Part shown: positions 1-7,697 of the stretch, piece after piece
Layout: each line of letters begins with the position of its first letter
Position numbering within the stretch: position 1 is the stretch's first letter
NCBI RefSeq assembly: GCF_030503735.1
Contig: NZ_CP073096.1
Span: forward strand, 1,736,001 to 1,800,000
Direction: 5' to 3'
From: Corynebacterium tuberculostearicum
GTDB lineage: Bacteria > Actinomycetota > Actinomycetes > Mycobacteriales > Mycobacteriaceae
DNA: 64,000 nt
The notes under the pieces: generated by a model
Database searches by the model: none
The model's input: the letters and a program-made list of their open reading frames with translations, nothing else
What the model was told of the DNA's origin: nothing
Made by a program: the position numbers and the translations under genes

Positions 1-16
1 GGCGCAGCGCTGGACC

Positions 17-1735
17 ATGCTGCCCGGCGAGACCACCGCCACGATGACGGAGTTTTCCAAGGACGTCACCGGCTTTCCGCAAACCGACGAGCACTACCTC
101 GTCTCTTTGCGCACCCGTGGTTTCCTGCGTCAAAAAGCCGTTGATGTCTATGTCAATAGCACCTTCTTAGGCTCCCTTCCCCGGAACGCCGCCCGCGAGA
201 TTGCCCCCGCCGTCCTCGACTGCACCAAGACCGGCCGACTCGCTATTGCCCACGGATACTTCCACTACAACGCCGATGACCGCCCCGCGCTCACCATCTA
301 CGCGCACAACGCCACCAATAAGCACCACGCCGGCCTAGTTTTGGGCGTCGTCGCCGGTGGCACCGCCATCATGTCCGCTGCCACCGCAGCCCGCGCACAG
401 GCCGCATCCGCTGTTCCCGGCGGCACTACTGCCGGTGCCACTACCGCCGACGTCTCCGCGACCAGCGGTTTCAGCGTCACCTCTGCTGCCGGTACTGCTG
501 GCGCTTCCGGTGCTGTAACCTCGAACCTGCTAGCCGCAGCCGGCGTCGCCGTGCTCGTTGGTGGCGGTACCACCGTGACAACCGACCTGCTGAGCGACGA
601 CGAAGCCCTTTCGGACACCAACGCGCATTCCACCGCGCCCGCTCCGGAAGACAGCCATTCCTCCCTCGATTCTTCCCACTTCGACGGCAATGGCCCCAAG
701 CGTTCCGCGCACCCCGCCACGCCGCGCATCCACGATGCCGGCCCCACCAGCGGTACCTCGGCCCAGCCCCCGCTTGCCGACGCCCCCTCCTCTCCAACAC
801 CGCACCACCACACCTCCCCTTCGCAGACCCCGAAAAAGCCCAGCGCGACGCACTCTCCTCACGCTGACCGTGCCCAGACCCACGCCCCTGCCTCCGACAA
901 CCGACGTGGCCACCACGACGAGGATTCCCAGGCAATTTCCCGCGCCGCCTCCGCCGCGGGTGCTGCCGCCATGGCCGCAGCCAATGACGTCGCCTCGGCC
1001 CCAGCCCCGGCACCGGCACCGTCTCGGACCACGCCTGCCTCGACGCCATCCTCCAGCTCGGAACCCGCACCCCAGGTAGCGGCGGCCAAGACGCCGACCG
1101 CAACCTCCTCGTCCTCCCAGTCTGCAGAGCCTTCCCAGACCACGGAGTCCACGAAGAGCACGACATCTGCGGAGCCGTCCTCTGAGGTATCCTCGCCTGC
1201 CGAGCCGTCCGATCTGCCGACCTCAAACACGTCTACCTCGGAAAAGACAACTTCCGAGAAAACGACGACTGAAACCACCACCGCAGCCTCGACGGAAAAA
1301 CAGACCGCAGAGCCTTCCAGCTCCGCCAACAGTTCTGCCACGAGCGAGCCAACGTCTGAGCCGACCCAGGCTGCAGACCCGTCTACGCCTACCTCGGAGT
1401 CGACCGCGCCTACGACAACGTCTCCGTTGCTGACCTCGGAGTCCGAGCCTGAGCCGGTGCCGGATACCACTATCCCAAGTTCCGAGCTCGAGCCAACGCC
1501 AGAGCCGGAGACTACTGCTCCTACGACGACGATCCCTGGCTCAGAAATCGACCCCACCCCCGAACCAGAGATCACCGTAGAGCTCGAACCGGCACTGCCT
1601 ACGACGTACCGCAGCGCACCGGATGGACCGGAGGTGCCGCTGGTACCGTCCGAGCCGGAGGAACCCGGGCGACCTGAGGAGCCCGAGGAGTCAACGACCC
1701 CGCCGAAGGTCATTGTCATCGTTGTGGAAGATTAA
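17..1735 (+). CDS. Membrane-anchored Ser/Thr/Pro/Glu-rich stalk protein, possibly 5'-truncated by the window
   Basis: I do not recognise the family. The first 100 residues look like a small folded domain rich in aromatic residues. Two hydrophobic stretches follow (about 105-125 and 170-186), then nearly 390 residues of low-complexity Ser/Thr/Pro/Glu sequence with repeated TSE/PEPE-like runs, ending in a hydrophobic-acidic tail (IVIVVED). This suggests a membrane protein with a long disordered, possibly surface-exposed stalk. No LPXTG motif is visible. The frame is open to the left edge, so the true start may lie outside the window; ATG at 44 is an alternative and neither start has a clear ribosome site. 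The gene is followed by the DnaQ-fold gene on the same strand. Confidence 0.6.
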   Translation: MLPGETTATMTEFSKDVTGFPQTDEHYLVSLRTRGFLRQKAVDVYVNSTFLGSLPRNAAREIAPAVLDCTKTGRLAIAHGYFHYNADDRPALTIYAHNATNKHHAGLVLGVVAGGTAIMSAATAARAQAASAVPGGTTAGATTADVSATSGFSVTSAAGTAGASGAVTSNLLAAAGVAVLVGGGTTVTTDLLSDDEALSDTNAHSTAPAPEDSHSSLDSSHFDGNGPKRSAHPATPRIHDAGPTSGTSAQPPLADAPSSPTPHHHTSPSQTPKKPSATHSPHADRAQTHAPASDNRRGHHDEDSQAISRAASAAGAAAMAAANDVASAPAPAPAPSRTTPASTPSSSSEPAPQVAAAKTPTATSSSSQSAEPSQTTESTKSTTSAEPSSEVSSPAEPSDLPTSNTSTSEKTTSEKTTTETTTAASTEKQTAEPSSSANSSATSEPTSEPTQAADPSTPTSESTAPTTTSPLLTSESEPEPVPDTTIPSSELEPTPEPETTAPTTTIPGSEIDPTPEPEITVELEPALPTTYRSAPDGPEVPLVPSEPEEPGRPEEPEESTTPPKVIVIVVED

Positions 1736-1786
1736 GCGGCGCGCCCTGTCCCCCTGCGCGAAATTTGGGATACTACACTGAGCTTA

Positions 1787-3202
1787 ATGAACAACACACC
1801 TGGCCCTACCCCGCAGCCCGCGCCGGCGCCTTCGCCCGCGACGGTGGCTTCGCGCCACGCGGCCAGGTCCGCAGCGCCCAAGCCGGGCATGGAACGGCGC
1901 ACTAGACCGCGCCGCGCGGTGCGGCCGTCCGGCGAACCGGATGCCGCGAAGCCCAAGCCGAAACCGAAGCCGCACCCACCTGCCCGCCACGAGCGACCGG
2001 CCGCACCGGAAGCGGCTAACAAGAAGCCACAGCAGCCGCAGCAATCCAATGCACACGCAGATGCGGCCGAATATCCCTACGTGGCGCTGACCCTGCAGAC
2101 CACCGGCATCCATCCCACGACGGGGCGCATCGTGACTATCGACGCCATTGCATTCAACGACGCCGGCGAACACGGTCAGCTCTTCCACGCCGTCCTCAAG
2201 CCCGATGTCGATGCCGGCCCGCGCCACCTGCACGGTCTGAGCACCACCGATATTGAGCAGGCACCCGCCTTTGGCAAAATCCTTAAATCGCTGGACAAGC
2301 TTATTGATGGCCGCACGCTCATCGTCCACGATCTCCCCTATACCTGGGGCTTTATCGTCGCAGAGGCCCGTCGCGCCATGATGGCCGCCGCCCGCCAAAA
2401 TCGCGGCCGCAACAAGGGCCGCCGACGCCGCCAAAAGGTCGGGCATGTGCCCACACCAGTTCGCATTATCGATACCCTGGCCACCTCCTATGCGCAGCAG
2501 GTGCGGTCAAATGATGTGCGTTTAGGGGGCGTCGCCAAGCAGAGCGGCCTAAACGCCACGCCGGAGGCCTCGATGGAGCGCGCCGGCCGGCCCGAAGCGG
2601 AGACCTCCCGCGAGCAAACCGAGCTGCTCATCGCGCTCTACCGCAAGCAAGAAGGCGGCAAGGTGCGCAGCTATACGCCGGAGGACGTGCGCGCCGATCG
2701 CTTCGGCCTGCAACGCTCCCACGTGCGCGTCGACGCCGCCGAAGCCCCCGTCCAACACCACAACCCCGGCAAATACGAGCCGGGCAAGGAACTGCGCCGC
2801 GGCATGGAAATCGTCGTCGCCCCGGAAATCATCGAGGACCCGGACACCATCATCGCCGCGCTCATGCGCGAGGAGCTCAATTACTCCGAGAAGCTCACCC
2901 GCGAGTCCTCGCTGGCGGTCTGCAATGTCACCACGGACTTGGTGGGAAAACCCATGCACGCCCACCGCAAAGGCATCCCGCTGATGTCGGACGCCGCCTT
3001 TCTTGATGCCCTCACCCGCATAGAAGACGCCGAGCCCGAACCCGAATCCACCAAGCCCAGACCGCGGCCCCAACGCTCGCCCCAGAACAACAAAAAGGGC
3101 GGCGGCAAGAACCAGAAACGCCGCCGACGCCGCGGCGGCCGCGGTGGCCGTGGCAGAGGCCGACGAAATTCTGGCGGCTCGGCGGGGAAAAAGAACGACT
3201 AG
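1787..3202 (+). CDS. DnaQ-fold (Pol III epsilon-like) protein with lost catalytic acids
   Basis: The central part (about residues 96-290) resembles the 3'-5' exonuclease domain of DNA polymerase III epsilon proteins. The motif that should read D-x-E-TTG is TLQTTG (102-107), so both metal-binding acids are gone. The ExoII region reads HDLPYTWGF (181-189) instead of HN-x-x-FD. The protein is therefore probably not an active DEDD nuclease. A Pro/Ala/Lys-rich tail of about 95 residues precedes the domain, and a very basic Arg/Gly/Lys tail (about 425-471) that could bind nucleic acid follows it. It lies just upstream of murT. The ATG was chosen because it is the first in frame after the previous gene. 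Fold assignment is fairly secure, function is not. Confidence 0.7.
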   Translation: MNNTPGPTPQPAPAPSPATVASRHAARSAAPKPGMERRTRPRRAVRPSGEPDAAKPKPKPKPHPPARHERPAAPEAANKKPQQPQQSNAHADAAEYPYVALTLQTTGIHPTTGRIVTIDAIAFNDAGEHGQLFHAVLKPDVDAGPRHLHGLSTTDIEQAPAFGKILKSLDKLIDGRTLIVHDLPYTWGFIVAEARRAMMAAARQNRGRNKGRRRRQKVGHVPTPVRIIDTLATSYAQQVRSNDVRLGGVAKQSGLNATPEASMERAGRPEAETSREQTELLIALYRKQEGGKVRSYTPEDVRADRFGLQRSHVRVDAAEAPVQHHNPGKYEPGKELRRGMEIVVAPEIIEDPDTIIAALMREELNYSEKLTRESSLAVCNVTTDLVGKPMHAHRKGIPLMSDAAFLDALTRIEDAEPEPESTKPRPRPQRSPQNNKKGGGKNQKRRRRRGGRGGRGRGRRNSGGSAGKKND

Positions 3203-3229
3203 CCCGCCCGCCCGACTACCCTAGGGGAC

Positions 3230-4507
3230 ATGAGTTTTAGAGTCCCGGGTGCGTTAAAGAAGTTGCGCACCACCACCGCCACCACCGCCGCGAAGCTGGC
3301 CACCACCGCTTCCCGCGCCACCGGCCGTGGCGCCGGCGGAATGATCGGTGGCCTAATCGCCAATGCCATTGACCCTTCCATCATGAACAACCTGGCCGGT
3401 GGGCGCCCAGCCGTGCTGGTTACCGGCACCAACGGCAAGTCCACCACCACCCGCATGCTGGCCGCCGCGGTCCGCGCCGAGCACACCGTAGCCACCAACG
3501 ACGGCGGCGACAACATGGATGCCGGCATCATCTCCGCGCTCATGGCCGGCAAAGACGCCTCCCACCTCGTGCTCGAAGTAGACGAACTCCACGTGCCCCA
3601 CGTGGCCGATAGCCTCAACCCGCAGGTCCTGGTACTGCTTAATCTCACCCGCGACCAGCTGGACCGCGTGGGAGAAATCAACAAGATCGAGCGCGCCCTG
3701 CGCGGCGCCGTGGAGGCCCACCCGGACATGCTCGTCATCGCCAACTGCGACGATGTGCTCATGACCTCCGTGGCCTACGACGCCAAGAACGTCATTTGGG
3801 TCTCGGCCGGTGCCGGTTGGCTCGGCGATTCCGTCACCTGCCCGCGCACCGGCGGACACGTCGTGCGCACCGAGGATGACTGGTACGCCGTTAAGCCGCT
3901 TGCCGACGGCCGCGAATTCCGCCGGCCGCAGCCTACCTGGGGCGTCGATAAGCATGGCATTATCACCCCCACCGCCAAGAGCCCGCTGAACCTTGCGCTG
4001 CCCGGCCGCGCCAATCGTGGCAACGCCGCCCAGGCCATCGCCGCGGCCGTAGCCGGCTTCGGCGTGGACCTGGATAAGGCCATTGCGGCCGCCGAGAGCA
4101 TCGACGATGTCGCCGGCCGCTACTCCACCATCCACTGGAAAGGCCGCGAGATTCGCCTGCTGCTGGCCAAGAACCCGGCCGGCTGGCAAGAAGCGCTGTC
4201 CATGGTGGACCGCAACGCCGATGGCCTGGTTATCGCCACCAACGGCCAGGTGGCCGATGGCATCGACATGTCCTGGCTCTGGGACGTGAAATTCGAAGGC
4301 TTCAATGGCTTAAGCGTCAAGGCCGCCGGCGAGCGCGGCACCGACTTGGCCGTGCGCTTGGTTTACGCCGATATTTCCCACGAGCTCATCCCGGACCCGA
4401 TGGACGCGCTCGCCGCCTGCCCGGAGGGCCGCATCGAGGTCCTCGCCAACTACACCGCCTTCCGCGATTTGAAGAAGGCGCTTTCCAAGGAGGCCACCAA
4501 TGCTTAA
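3230..4507 (+). CDS. murT: Lipid II isoglutaminyl synthase, ligase subunit MurT
   Basis: MurT works with GatD to amidate the alpha-carboxyl of D-Glu in the lipid II stem peptide, using ATP and glutamine-derived ammonia on the cytoplasmic side. The Mur-ligase P-loop TGTNGKST is at residues 65-72 and is followed by the central ATP-binding domain and a MurT-type C-terminal domain. The insert that carries a four-cysteine zinc ribbon in the staphylococcal enzyme keeps only one cysteine here (TCPRTGG near residue 204), then runs to REFRRPQP. The 3' end overlaps gatD by 8 bp, indicating translational coupling of the two subunits. Identification is strong from the P-loop, length and partner gene. Confidence 0.93.
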   Translation: MSFRVPGALKKLRTTTATTAAKLATTASRATGRGAGGMIGGLIANAIDPSIMNNLAGGRPAVLVTGTNGKSTTTRMLAAAVRAEHTVATNDGGDNMDAGIISALMAGKDASHLVLEVDELHVPHVADSLNPQVLVLLNLTRDQLDRVGEINKIERALRGAVEAHPDMLVIANCDDVLMTSVAYDAKNVIWVSAGAGWLGDSVTCPRTGGHVVRTEDDWYAVKPLADGREFRRPQPTWGVDKHGIITPTAKSPLNLALPGRANRGNAAQAIAAAVAGFGVDLDKAIAAAESIDDVAGRYSTIHWKGREIRLLLAKNPAGWQEALSMVDRNADGLVIATNGQVADGIDMSWLWDVKFEGFNGLSVKAAGERGTDLAVRLVYADISHELIPDPMDALAACPEGRIEVLANYTAFRDLKKALSKEATNA

Positions 4508-5273
4508 TATCGGCCTAGTGCTTCCCGACGTCCTCGGTACCTACGGCGACGACGGCAACGCCCTCGTCCTGCGACAGCGCGCCCGCATGCGCGGTCTGGA
4601 GGCGGAGATTCACCCCATCCGCTTGGGCGAGCCCGTGCCCGAAACGCTGGATATCTACACCCTCGGCGGCGGCGAAGATACCGCGCAGATTCTAGCTGCG
4701 GACCACCTGATTTCCGATGGTGGCCTCACCCGCGCCGCTAACGCTGGCCGCCCCGTCTTTGCCATTTGCGCCGGCCTGCAGGTCCTCGGCGAATCCTTCC
4801 GCGCCTCTGGCCGCATTATCGACGGCGTCGGGCTGCTCGACGCCACCACGGCCGGCATGCAGGATCGCACCATCGGCGAGGTGGCCTCCGACCCCACCCG
4901 CGCCGGTATTACCGCGGACCTCACCGAGCCGCTGACCGGTTTTGAAAACCACCTAGGCGCCACCATCCTCGGCCCCTCCGCGCAGCCGCTCGGAACGCTC
5001 ACCCGCGGCAATGGCAATGCCGACCAAGCCGCCACCGCCGATCTCAGCGACGGCTCCGCCCAGCGCACCTACGAAGGCGCCGTCCAGGGAAGCGTCATTG
5101 CCACCTATATGCACGGCCCGGCGCTGGCCCGTAACCCGCAGCTGGCCGATCTCCTCCTCGCCCAGGCGATGGGCGTGGCCCTCGCGGACCTCGAGCCGAT
5201 TGAGATTCCGGCCGTCGAGCGCCTGCGCGTCGAACGTTTCAACGCCTCCGAGCCCCCACGCTCCCAAAGATAG
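4500..5273 (+). CDS. gatD: Lipid II isoglutaminyl synthase, glutamine amidotransferase subunit GatD
   Basis: This class I (CobB/CobQ-like) glutaminase supplies ammonia to MurT for amidation of the second stem-peptide residue of lipid II. The nucleophile is Cys90 in AICAGLQVLGE, and the likely catalytic histidine is His205 in YMHGPALA. Its length of 257 residues is normal for the family. The ATG lies inside the end of murT, so the pair forms one translational unit. Downstream, the strand continues through a short spacer with two DnaA-box-like sequences to an HNH gene that is unlikely to share its function. Confidence 0.94.
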   Translation: MLNIGLVLPDVLGTYGDDGNALVLRQRARMRGLEAEIHPIRLGEPVPETLDIYTLGGGEDTAQILAADHLISDGGLTRAANAGRPVFAICAGLQVLGESFRASGRIIDGVGLLDATTAGMQDRTIGEVASDPTRAGITADLTEPLTGFENHLGATILGPSAQPLGTLTRGNGNADQAATADLSDGSAQRTYEGAVQGSVIATYMHGPALARNPQLADLLLAQAMGVALADLEPIEIPAVERLRVERFNASEPPRSQR

Positions 5274-5280
5274 GCCCAAA

Positions 5281-5330
5281 CCTGTGGATAACTTCGCCCG
5301 GCGGCCGTGAAACCCCAAGTTATCCACAGG
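5281..5330. promoter_or_regulatory. Inverted pair of perfect DnaA boxes
   Basis: Two copies of the consensus DnaA box TTATCCACA lie in opposite orientation at 5283-5291 and 5320-5328. They sit within perfect 14-bp inverted arms (5281-5294 and 5317-5330) separated by 22 bp. The pair occupies the short spacer between gatD and the HNH gene. It could be a DnaA binding/titration site or a regulatory site. As RNA it would also form a hairpin, but no U-tract follows, so a classic terminator is less likely. Confidence 0.6.
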
Positions 5331-5381
5331 CCCGGCCGTTACCCCTTGTAGCCGCCTGCCCCCGCCCATAGGCTGCGGGGC

Positions 5382-6485
5382 ATGACGTTATTGGAGCAGC
5401 TGGGCGACATCGCTAAGCGCGGCGTGGACCTTCTCGAAGAGGCCCACGCCGCCTCCAGCCTGCCCCTGCCCGCGGACCAAGCACGCACCCTGCGCCGCAC
5501 CGCCGCGGCCTTCCTCTCACCCACCAGCCACTCGCGCTACCAATCCCGCGCCCTGGCCGCCGCGCGCCGCAATCAGCACAGCCTGGAAACCCTCGCGCTC
5601 ATCGTCCGCCGCTCGCGCGGCATTTCTGACCCCACCAAGCGCTGGCAATTTCGCGAGAAGCTATGCGCCACCGTCGGCACCACCGCGCAGGTCTCGCGCG
5701 CGGCGACTCGGCTGCTGCGCGAAATCAACCCGCCGCCCAAGCTCGAAGACGGCGGCCGCCGCATCATGCATGGCGAGAAAACCACCCTAAGTTTCACCGG
5801 CCCCGCCGCGCAGATGGCCGATATCTGGGCCGCCGCTAAAACCGACCCGCTGGCCTGGCTCACCGGTTCGCGCGCCGCCGCGCCCGCGACCGTGACCACT
5901 AATGTCATCATCGAGCTGCCGGATTACTTGAAAATCCTGGCTGACGACGGCGACGAAATCCGCCTCGCCCTCACCAACGGCGCTACCATCACCGGCGCCG
6001 AGTTGATCCGCCGCACCCTAGCCGGCGCCGGCCTCTTCACACTCATCCACCCCGAGCGCGGCCCGGTCAACCTCTACCGCACCCGGCAGGCCTCCGCGAA
6101 GCAACGTCGCATGCTCGAGGCCGAAGGCGCTCACTGCGCCTGGCCCGCTTGCCGACGCCCCGCCGCCGAATGCCAAGCCCACCACCTCATCGAATACTCC
6201 CGCGGCGGCCTGACCCACCCCGAGAACATGACGCTATTGTGCCCGTATCACAACTCCATCAATGGGCTGCCGGGCCGCGGCCGGATGGCGCGCATTCGCG
6301 GTCGAATCGCCTGGCTCCCGCCCGCCAGCCGGCACAACGCTACGCCAAGCAGCCCGCATAGCAGCATGCATAGTGGTCACAGCGGTGTACACAGCAAAGT
6401 GGATAGCGGGGTGGCCAGCAAGGCGCACGGCCCGCCGGTGTTCACTGGCCGTGCGCGAACCGGGCCCACGGCCGCCGCACCTTAG
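5382..6485 (+). CDS. HNH endonuclease domain protein (actinobacterial DUF222-like type)
   Basis: The last third (about residues 250-293) carries a zinc-supported HNH fold: paired cysteines (CAWPAC), then QAHHLIEYSRGG, then ENMTLLCPYHN. The N-terminal 230 residues are helical and resemble the variable region of the many actinobacterial HNH proteins that are often annotated as DUF222/HNH. Biological role is unknown; such genes occur in many copies in Corynebacterium and Mycobacterium. The C-terminal tail (about 325-367) is Ser/His/Gly-rich and probably disordered. The gene converges with recR and has the two DnaA boxes directly upstream. Confidence 0.85.
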   Translation: MTLLEQLGDIAKRGVDLLEEAHAASSLPLPADQARTLRRTAAAFLSPTSHSRYQSRALAAARRNQHSLETLALIVRRSRGISDPTKRWQFREKLCATVGTTAQVSRAATRLLREINPPPKLEDGGRRIMHGEKTTLSFTGPAAQMADIWAAAKTDPLAWLTGSRAAAPATVTTNVIIELPDYLKILADDGDEIRLALTNGATITGAELIRRTLAGAGLFTLIHPERGPVNLYRTRQASAKQRRMLEAEGAHCAWPACRRPAAECQAHHLIEYSRGGLTHPENMTLLCPYHNSINGLPGRGRMARIRGRIAWLPPASRHNATPSSPHSSMHSGHSGVHSKVDSGVASKAHGPPVFTGRARTGPTAAAP

Positions 6486-6537
6486 TCTGCGCCCACCCGC
6501 GCACGCACGCGTGCCACTGGCCCGGGCGCTCAACGTG

Positions 6538-7197
6538 CTAAATGGTCAGGCGGCCAGAGAGCGCGCGGGACAAGGTGAGCTCGTCCACGAACTCCAAATC
6601 GCCTCCGAGCGGCATGCCAGAGGCCAATCTGGTGATCTTCAAATCAGGGAAGTCGCGCAGCAACCGCACCAGATACGCAGCGGTGGCCTCGCCCTCCGTA
6701 TTCGGGTCGGTGGCGAGGATGACTTCGTGGATGGTGGGGGTGGCGTCGTAAAGCGGGGCTTCAGGGGTGGAATCTGCCAGCTCACGGTCCGGCAGCACGC
6801 CACCGAGGCGCTGCAGCAGCGTGGAAATATTCAAATCGCGCGGGCCCACATTCGCGAGCGGATCCAGCGCACCACCCAAGACGTGGTAGCGGCCCTCATA
6901 CTCGCCGGTGCGCTCGATGACCTGGATATCCTTCGGCTCCTCCACCACACAGATGGTAGAGGCGTCGCGCTGCGAGTTAATGCAGATGCGGCAGACATCC
7001 TCGCGGGAAATATTGCAGCAGATGCGGCAGAAGGTCACGCCATCGCGCACCGCGCCCAGCGCGTTTTGTAGCCGCTCGATGTCCTCGGGCTCCATGTGCA
7101 AAACGTGAAACGCGATGCGCTGCGCCGATTTCGGGCCGATGCCCGGCAGGCGCGAAAACTCGTCGATGAGGTCTTGCAGAGGTCCTTCAAACATCAA
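6538..7197 (-). CDS. recR: Recombination mediator RecR
   Basis: RecR helps load RecA at gaps during RecF-pathway repair. Visible parts are the helix-hairpin-helix [13 protein letters not shown] near the N-terminus, the four-cysteine zinc site CRICCN...CRIC (about residues 57-71), and a Toprim region ending [15 protein letters not shown]. At 219 residues it is slightly longer than the usual about 200 because of an extra segment ([20 protein letters not shown]) between the zinc and Toprim cores. It follows ybaB and dnaX on the same strand, the classic dnaX-ybaB-recR order. A hairpin in the ybaB-recR spacer may lower its expression relative to ybaB. Confidence 0.95.
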   Translation of the reverse strand: MMFEGPLQDLIDEFSRLPGIGPKSAQRIAFHVLHMEPEDIERLQNALGAVRDGVTFCRICCNISREDVCRICINSQRDASTICVVEEPKDIQVIERTGEYEGRYHVLGGALDPLANVGPRDLNISTLLQRLGGVLPDRELADSTPEAPLYDATPTIHEVILATDPNTEGEATAAYLVRLLRDFPDLKITRLASGMPLGGDLEFVDELTLSRALSGRLTI

Positions 7198-7213
7198 TTA
7201 CTCCCAAAATCAG

Positions 7214-7251
7214 CAAAAGGCCGCGGCCCCACCCGGGGCAACGGCCTTTTA
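7214..7251 (-). terminator. Hairpin between ybaB and recR
   Basis: A GC-rich stem (AAAAGGCCG ... CGGCCTTTT arms) lies in the 68-bp gap between the end of ybaB and the start of recR. The A/T ends on both sides make it look like an intrinsic terminator. Its position inside an otherwise co-directional cluster suggests partial termination or attenuation rather than the end of the operon. Confidence 0.5.
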
Positions 7252-7265
7252 TCGTATCGCGCGGG

Positions 7266-7634
7266 CTACTGGTTGCCGCCGAAGACATCCTCAAAAGACG
7301 GGCCACCTTGGCCGCCCATGCCCTGGGACAGCGGGCCAATCTTTTCCTGCGCTAGGCGGCCGGCCGCAGCGTGGGCCTCCTTGAACGCGCCCATGACCAG
7401 ATCCTGCAGGGTGTCGACGTCCTCTGGGTCCACGACCGACTTATCGATCTGCAGGTCCACGAGCTCGGCGCCGCCGGTCATGGTTACCTTAACTAGGCCG
7501 TTGCCTGCCTGGCCCTCGACGTTGGTGGCGAGGATTTCTTCCTGCGCCTTCTGCAGGTCCGCCTGCACCTGCGCGGCCTGCGCGATGAGGTCGTTCATGT
7601 CATTTGCCTGCTGCATTGGGTCTTGGTCAGCCAT
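7266..7634 (-). CDS. YbaB/EbfC family nucleoid-associated protein
   Basis: This small dimeric DNA-binding protein is 122 residues long, typical of the family. A coiled N-terminal helix rich in Gln/Ala (residues 6-45) is followed by the conserved GNGLVKVTMTGGAELVDLQID core and a Gly-rich tail ending FGGNQ. Members coat DNA and are nearly always encoded between dnaX and recR, as here. A GAAAC/GGAAA-type ribosome site precedes the ATG. Confidence 0.93.
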   Translation of the reverse strand: MADQDPMQQANDMNDLIAQAAQVQADLQKAQEEILATNVEGQAGNGLVKVTMTGGAELVDLQIDKSVVDPEDVDTLQDLVMGAFKEAHAAAGRLAQEKIGPLSQGMGGQGGPSFEDVFGGNQ

Positions 7635-7697
7635 GTTGTTTCCTTTCTAAATCAACCGTAAATTTCGCTACCGCCCGAGTGTACCGTGCTCGCTGGG

